64,000 bases of DNA from Acanthochlamys bracteata (Eukaryota > Streptophyta > Magnoliopsida > Pandanales > Velloziaceae): assembly GCA_019914995.1 (NCBI GenBank), contig CM034129.1, positions 9,603,725 to 9,667,724 on the forward strand. Reading direction: 5' to 3'. The notes below the pieces were generated by a model. It had not been told where the DNA came from. It made no database searches and saw nothing but the letters and a program-made list of their open reading frames with translations. Numbering within the stretch: the stretch's first letter is position 1; each line of letters opens with the position of its first letter. Positions 60,101 to 64,000 of this stretch are shown here, one piece after another. The translations under genes and the position numbers were made by a program.

Positions 60101-63100
60101 TAATATGCTGCTATTACTAGCTATAAGTGTCAGTTTAAGCAAATTCAAACTTTGTACTTGCTTGCAAGCATCGAGTACATACATAACTTGGGCAATGCTC
60201 AAAAGAGCCGCTCCTAGTAAGGCATTGTTGAAGTAACACAAATGTGTCCGTAAATTTTACAATTCAAGCAGAGGATCAAGAAAGATAGAATGCAAACTAC
60301 AAAGGAGATAAGGATTTATGTGGGAAACCCTTTATGAAAGAGTGAAACCCACGAGCAGCCGTCACAAAAAAGTTCCTCTAAACATTAGAGATTCAATCTC
60401 TGCTTCCTTAAGAGAGCAAATACAAACACTTTTGCTGAAATAAAACGCTCTACTTACACTTAGTATATAAGTGGGAAATCTAACTAGCTACCACCTACAA
60501 GCAAATGCCTCTCATTGCCTTCTAGTTGATTTAGTCCGATCATTCTCCAACCATGCCTGGTGCTTGTGTTTATAAGCAATCTTCAAGCTGGTAAGCAGCA
60601 CCTCTAGCTAGTGTCTTTTGCCAACTTTGACCAGCCTCTACCAGCTTCTTCAAGCTGGTAAGCAACAATTCTGAAGCACCAAGAGCTACGCTAGCACCTG
60701 GATAAGCTTTACAAGAATGCCATTGCTTAGTTCCTCACCTGATGTTGGTTCATGCATCACCAGAGCAGCTTCAGTAGTTTTGGAAGTTTACACCACCATT
60801 GCTAGGTGAATCAGGTAGCTGAAGTATGTCCTTGAAGTTGGTTGCCAGCTTCTTTTAGGAAGTTGCAAGGTCGACAAATGCAAGCAACTTGTTGAAGCAT
60901 GATACTCAAGATTCTGATGAGCAAGCTGTGTGCTTGCCCAAATGCTCGGCATTCTTGCAGCTTGTGCCAGGCTCTTTGCTGCCATTCCCTAGCTGGTGAA
61001 GCCTTTGCTAAGGTTCATTGCTAAGTGATTTATCGTTGCTTCCATTTTGCTGGGAAGTATAACCAATAGTCATCTACTTCTAATTTCTTGTTGAGGTAGC
61101 AAACCAAAGAATTCCCTACCACTATATTCTCCTTTATTGTCTGACTGGAGACACTTGACTTAGCTACTTGAATCAAGCTCCACTTGGGCCTTGAAGGTCA
61201 TGAAGACTTAAAAAAATATGCTTCTTCCGGATTGGGTAAAAACTTAGTCGTGCCTTAACTAGCTCTTGAACGATAGGGAGTGTTTAGCCTCCCAAACATC
61301 GCTGGAAACTCTCAAACATCTGATGCATCAATTCCATAATGCTTTTGCCTTGAAAACAATTTTCAAACTTACGGCGGTGCAGCTTCCTAATGATGCCAAA
61401 ATGACAGGATAACCTTGGATATTCCTGAAAAAAATTCTCAATCATGGAGGATCTTCAAGTGCCACACTCTTGTAGCATTTTCCGCTCCATTGGATGCACC
61501 ACATGCATGTCCCTGCAAGACCATCGTCTCCCAAGAAGCTTGTACAAGTTGGAATGCTCTTCTTTGCCTTTAAGAATGCAAGCCCGTCTGCAATGGTCCT
61601 GTGCAGTCCAGATCATCTATTCTAAATAGTAACTTCTTAGTCAAATCAAGTAAATGGTGCACTTCGACAATCGTATGAACCAAATTGTCCTTTACCTTTA
61701 GCTTCATCACTTCGATTCTTGTAATTTTTAAGGCTTGCCCATTCCTCTGGCTCATTTAGCCTCTGGAATTCATAGTGCTGAAGCCATTCCTTGGGGAACG
61801 TCATGTGCCATGAAACTTTCTGAGTGTAGGATCCAGACATCTGAGAGAGCAAGTTTGTCTTCAGCAGCAATAATTGCTCTGCCAACTAGAGACTCGCCTT
61901 GATTGGAGTCGTATTTTATATAAATTCATGACTTTTGAAGGGCTAGCGTCCCCTTTCTTCCTTACTATCTGAATGCACTCATTCTTGAAGTGCTTGAACT
62001 TCTCGCAAGCGTAGCACTTCAGTTTTCATTTGTTCTTATTCCGCCGAAAACTGTAGTGGAGCTTCTTTTTCTTACCCGATCTTATCTTTGCCATTAGCAA
62101 TACCTCTGCTTGCAGTCACTTGACGCAGAGCTCCTCCTTGCGCTTGCGACGTCTTTTTGCAAGCACAAAAATTACAACCTTGATAAATTTTTAAAATGAC
62201 AATTGTTTGTCGTGTTAACAAATAAAGTGGTTGGACGCGTTTGGCAGTCTTAGGAGAAGGATAAGGCCCTCCCCGCTCATAAGACTTCATCTATTGCCCC
62301 AACAACGTCAGGTAGGAGAATAAAGACCTTATAAGTGAATTGTCATCTAAAAGGAGTAGAATCTTCTGAATGAGAAGACGACATTATTATAACATCTAGC
62401 TTCTAGCTTTTTCAGCTCTTCCCACACTTTCTTTGCGGCCTTAATCTTTTGGAATACTTCATAGCATTTCATCAGAGAGTGCAAGATGAATGCTTGTCAT
62501 GGTGCACTCCATCTTCAACCACTTACCTTGGAGATGTTATGCCGTTCTTCCAACGCGGCAGTGCAGTTTTTCTTGGCAAGAATTACCAAGACCTTCATTC
62601 TCTATAATGGATTGTCCCTCCCATTGAATTTCTCGATCTTATACTTGGTTGCCATTATATTAAAAAAAAACATGAGTGGCTTTAATATCACTTGTTACCA
62701 ATGGAGTAACTTAGGCAATACGTAACACAGTCGCTTCGGAGAAGTGCATAGCAGAAGTAATGCAAGCGTGCCTATGAATCTTTTCAATCAAAGCAGCGGA
62801 TCAAGAAAGATGAAATGCAAATCACAAAGGAGACGAACGTTTACATGGGAAACCTCTCATAGAAGAGTAAAACTCGTAAGCAGTCACCATGAAGAAGTTG
62901 CATTAAACAGTAGAGATTACATCTTTACTTCCTTGGGAGAGCAATCACAAAGTCTCTTGGGTATTACACTCTACTCACACTTAACATACAAGCGGGAAAT
63001 CAAGTAGCTACCACCTACAAGCAAATACATCCTATTGCCTTCTAATCGATTCTATCCGATCTTCCTCCAAGTAATGCCCTGTGTTTGTATTTATTACCAA

Positions 63101-64000
63101 TCTACAAGCTGGTGAATAGCACCTCTAGCCAGTGCCTTCTGCCAGCCTCTATTAGCTCCTGGTGTGGCGGCAACAGCTGCTGAAGCAGCTCCTACAAATC
63201 AGTGAAGTGTCAGGAGCTCTGCCACGTGGTCAACCTCCACAAAGATGCCATTGCCTACTCCCTCACCTGATGTCGGCTCATACATTACCAGAGCTGCTGA
63301 AGCTGCTCTGAAAGTCTGCAAGAGCACCACAATATTAGGTGTACCTGAAATAGGTCTGTGAAGTCTGTTGCTGGCTTCGTCAAGGATGCTCCAAGGTTGG
63401 CGATTGCAGGCAACTTACTGAAGCATGCTGCTCATACTCCTGATGAGCAGCTACATACTTGCCCTATCCAACTGCTCAGCATTCTTGGCTCCTTATGCCA
63501 AGCTCTTTGCCACCACAGCCCAAGCTGTTCAAGCATTTGCCAAGATTCATTGTTAAGTGTAAAACTTTAATGCTACTTCCAACACAATTTCTCATTGCTT
63601 GCTCATTCTTGTCCAATTTCAATCAGTAAATGCCAGGCTGCCGCTGAATTATTTTTTTGCTTACTTGCCTCCATACATTGTAATGTTAACCTGAATCAAG
63701 ATATTGCCGGCTCCTGAATGTTTTCTCTTATATCTTCTGCAAGTATGTTTCAAGGTGTCATTTTATCCGATTGGCAAGTAGTTCATGTGCCTTTATAGTA
63801 CGAATTATACTGCATGCTGTATAACCTTTCTAGCCTTAATGCAGATATGCTTGTCTTTCTATGAGGTCAAGAACAAGCAAGCAACCTGGTTTAGCAATAA
63901 GAGTGAGCGTCTTGATTGGGAACAATGGTATATCCATTTGCATGTTGTGAATCCCAAAGTATATGGCAGAGCAAGTCACAGTAAGAAGACTAGTGACCAA
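57155..64000 (+). CDS. ATG101: Autophagy-related protein 101, 3' end outside the window
   Basis: Five exons are visible: 57155-57187, 57300-57336, 58554-58639, 59760-59855 and 63845 to the window edge. They give about 136 of an expected roughly 215 residues. The start MNCEVCQLKEL, then EPFEIREVLRCILHTIVFHR, then LGLVRPKDID and WVEKHPNRKCQ are characteristic of plant ATG101. The last visible exon includes TWFSNKSERLDWEQWYI. ATG101 is a HORMA-domain subunit that stabilises ATG13 in the ATG1 kinase complex, which starts autophagosome formation. Residue 12 is Val where Glu is usual. All junctions are GT-AG with consistent phase. Intron 4 is nearly 4 kb long because of a retroelement in the opposite orientation. 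Confidence 0.93.
60226..61047 (-). repeat. 3' LTR (left) of the ATG101-intron element
   Basis: Aligns with the right LTR through gctaccacctacaagcaaat, attgccttcta, cctcacctgatgt and ttgaagcatg. It lacks about 55 bases near its outer end compared with the right copy. Confidence 0.8.
62693..63584 (-). repeat. 5' LTR (right) of the ATG101-intron element
   Basis: Starts tgttacc on the plus strand next to the primer-binding-like site and ends cttccaaca. Divergence from the left LTR is substantial, so the insertion is old. Confidence 0.75.

Larger units (their letters stand above)
60226..63584 (-). mobile_element. Degenerate gag-only copia-type LTR element inside ATG101 intron 4
   Basis: Two diverged direct repeats of about 0.82-0.89 kb (60226-61047 and about 62693-63584) flank a 1.6-kb interior whose coding remnants read on the minus strand. 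These are a gag start (MATKYKIEKFNGR near 62655), a CCHC zinc knuckle near 61990-62030 (CYACEKFKHFKNEC) and a piece like the start of protease/pre-integrase near 61800. The termini have the form TGTTG...CCAACA. A tRNA-Met-like primer site on the minus strand (gtgatattaaagcc) lies at 62678-62691. No reverse transcriptase, RNase H or integrase core was seen, so it is non-autonomous or deleted. Its frames contain several stops. No target-site duplication was recognised. Confidence 0.8.

Overview
This is nuclear DNA of a flowering plant, most likely a eudicot. The genes are split by many AT-rich GT-AG introns, the intergenic DNA is very AT-rich, and the products are plant-type: a two-domain uridine kinase/UPRT, an ER glucosidase I, a plant CLC exchanger, an At1g67480-type F-box/kelch protein, a FIT-like bHLH factor, cytosolic L17 and ATG101. 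I cannot name the species. No operon, CRISPR array, rRNA or convincing tRNA gene was seen. All exon models were built by hand from splice signals, reading-frame phase and remembered family sequences, without transcripts.

Layout, left to right. 848-4178 (+): the last eight exons of a uridine kinase-like gene, giving its UPRT half; the kinase half lies left of the window. 5763-18902 (+): a complete 22-exon glucosidase I gene of 858 residues. About 19.3-23.0 kb: AT-rich DNA with the orphan 5' end of an unidentified minus-strand gene and a roughly 300-bp tandem duplication. 23040-26851 (-): a six-exon CLC-a/b-type nitrate/proton exchanger of 786 residues. 30621-36.5 kb (-): an F-box/kelch gene of 386 residues with a long spliced 5' UTR carrying a 77-codon upstream ORF; its main intron is packed with hairpin MITEs.

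36.5-50 kb is gene-poor. It holds a decayed Ty1/copia element with both LTRs (40262-44016), a probable hAT-type MITE (44558-45116) and a weak candidate gene or transcript (46.7-49.3 kb). 50076-51870 (-): a three-exon FIT/FER-like bHLH gene whose second intron appears to use a GC-AG splice pair. 53202-56231 (-): ribosomal protein L17, seven exons, with the start codon alone in its coding exon. It is divergent from ATG101, which starts at 57155 (+) and runs off the right edge. ATG101 intron 4 carries an antisense, gag-only copia-type element.

The genes are mostly housekeeping (pyrimidine salvage, N-glycan trimming, translation, autophagy, vacuolar nitrate storage) plus two regulators (F-box/kelch, FIT-like bHLH). 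They do not form one pathway or cluster. The most unusual material is the array of modular long-hairpin MITEs beside (TA)n tracts inside the kelch intron, the kelch upstream ORF, a seven-residue deletion in the CLC protein, and the GC-AG intron. I did not find a clearly new multi-gene system.
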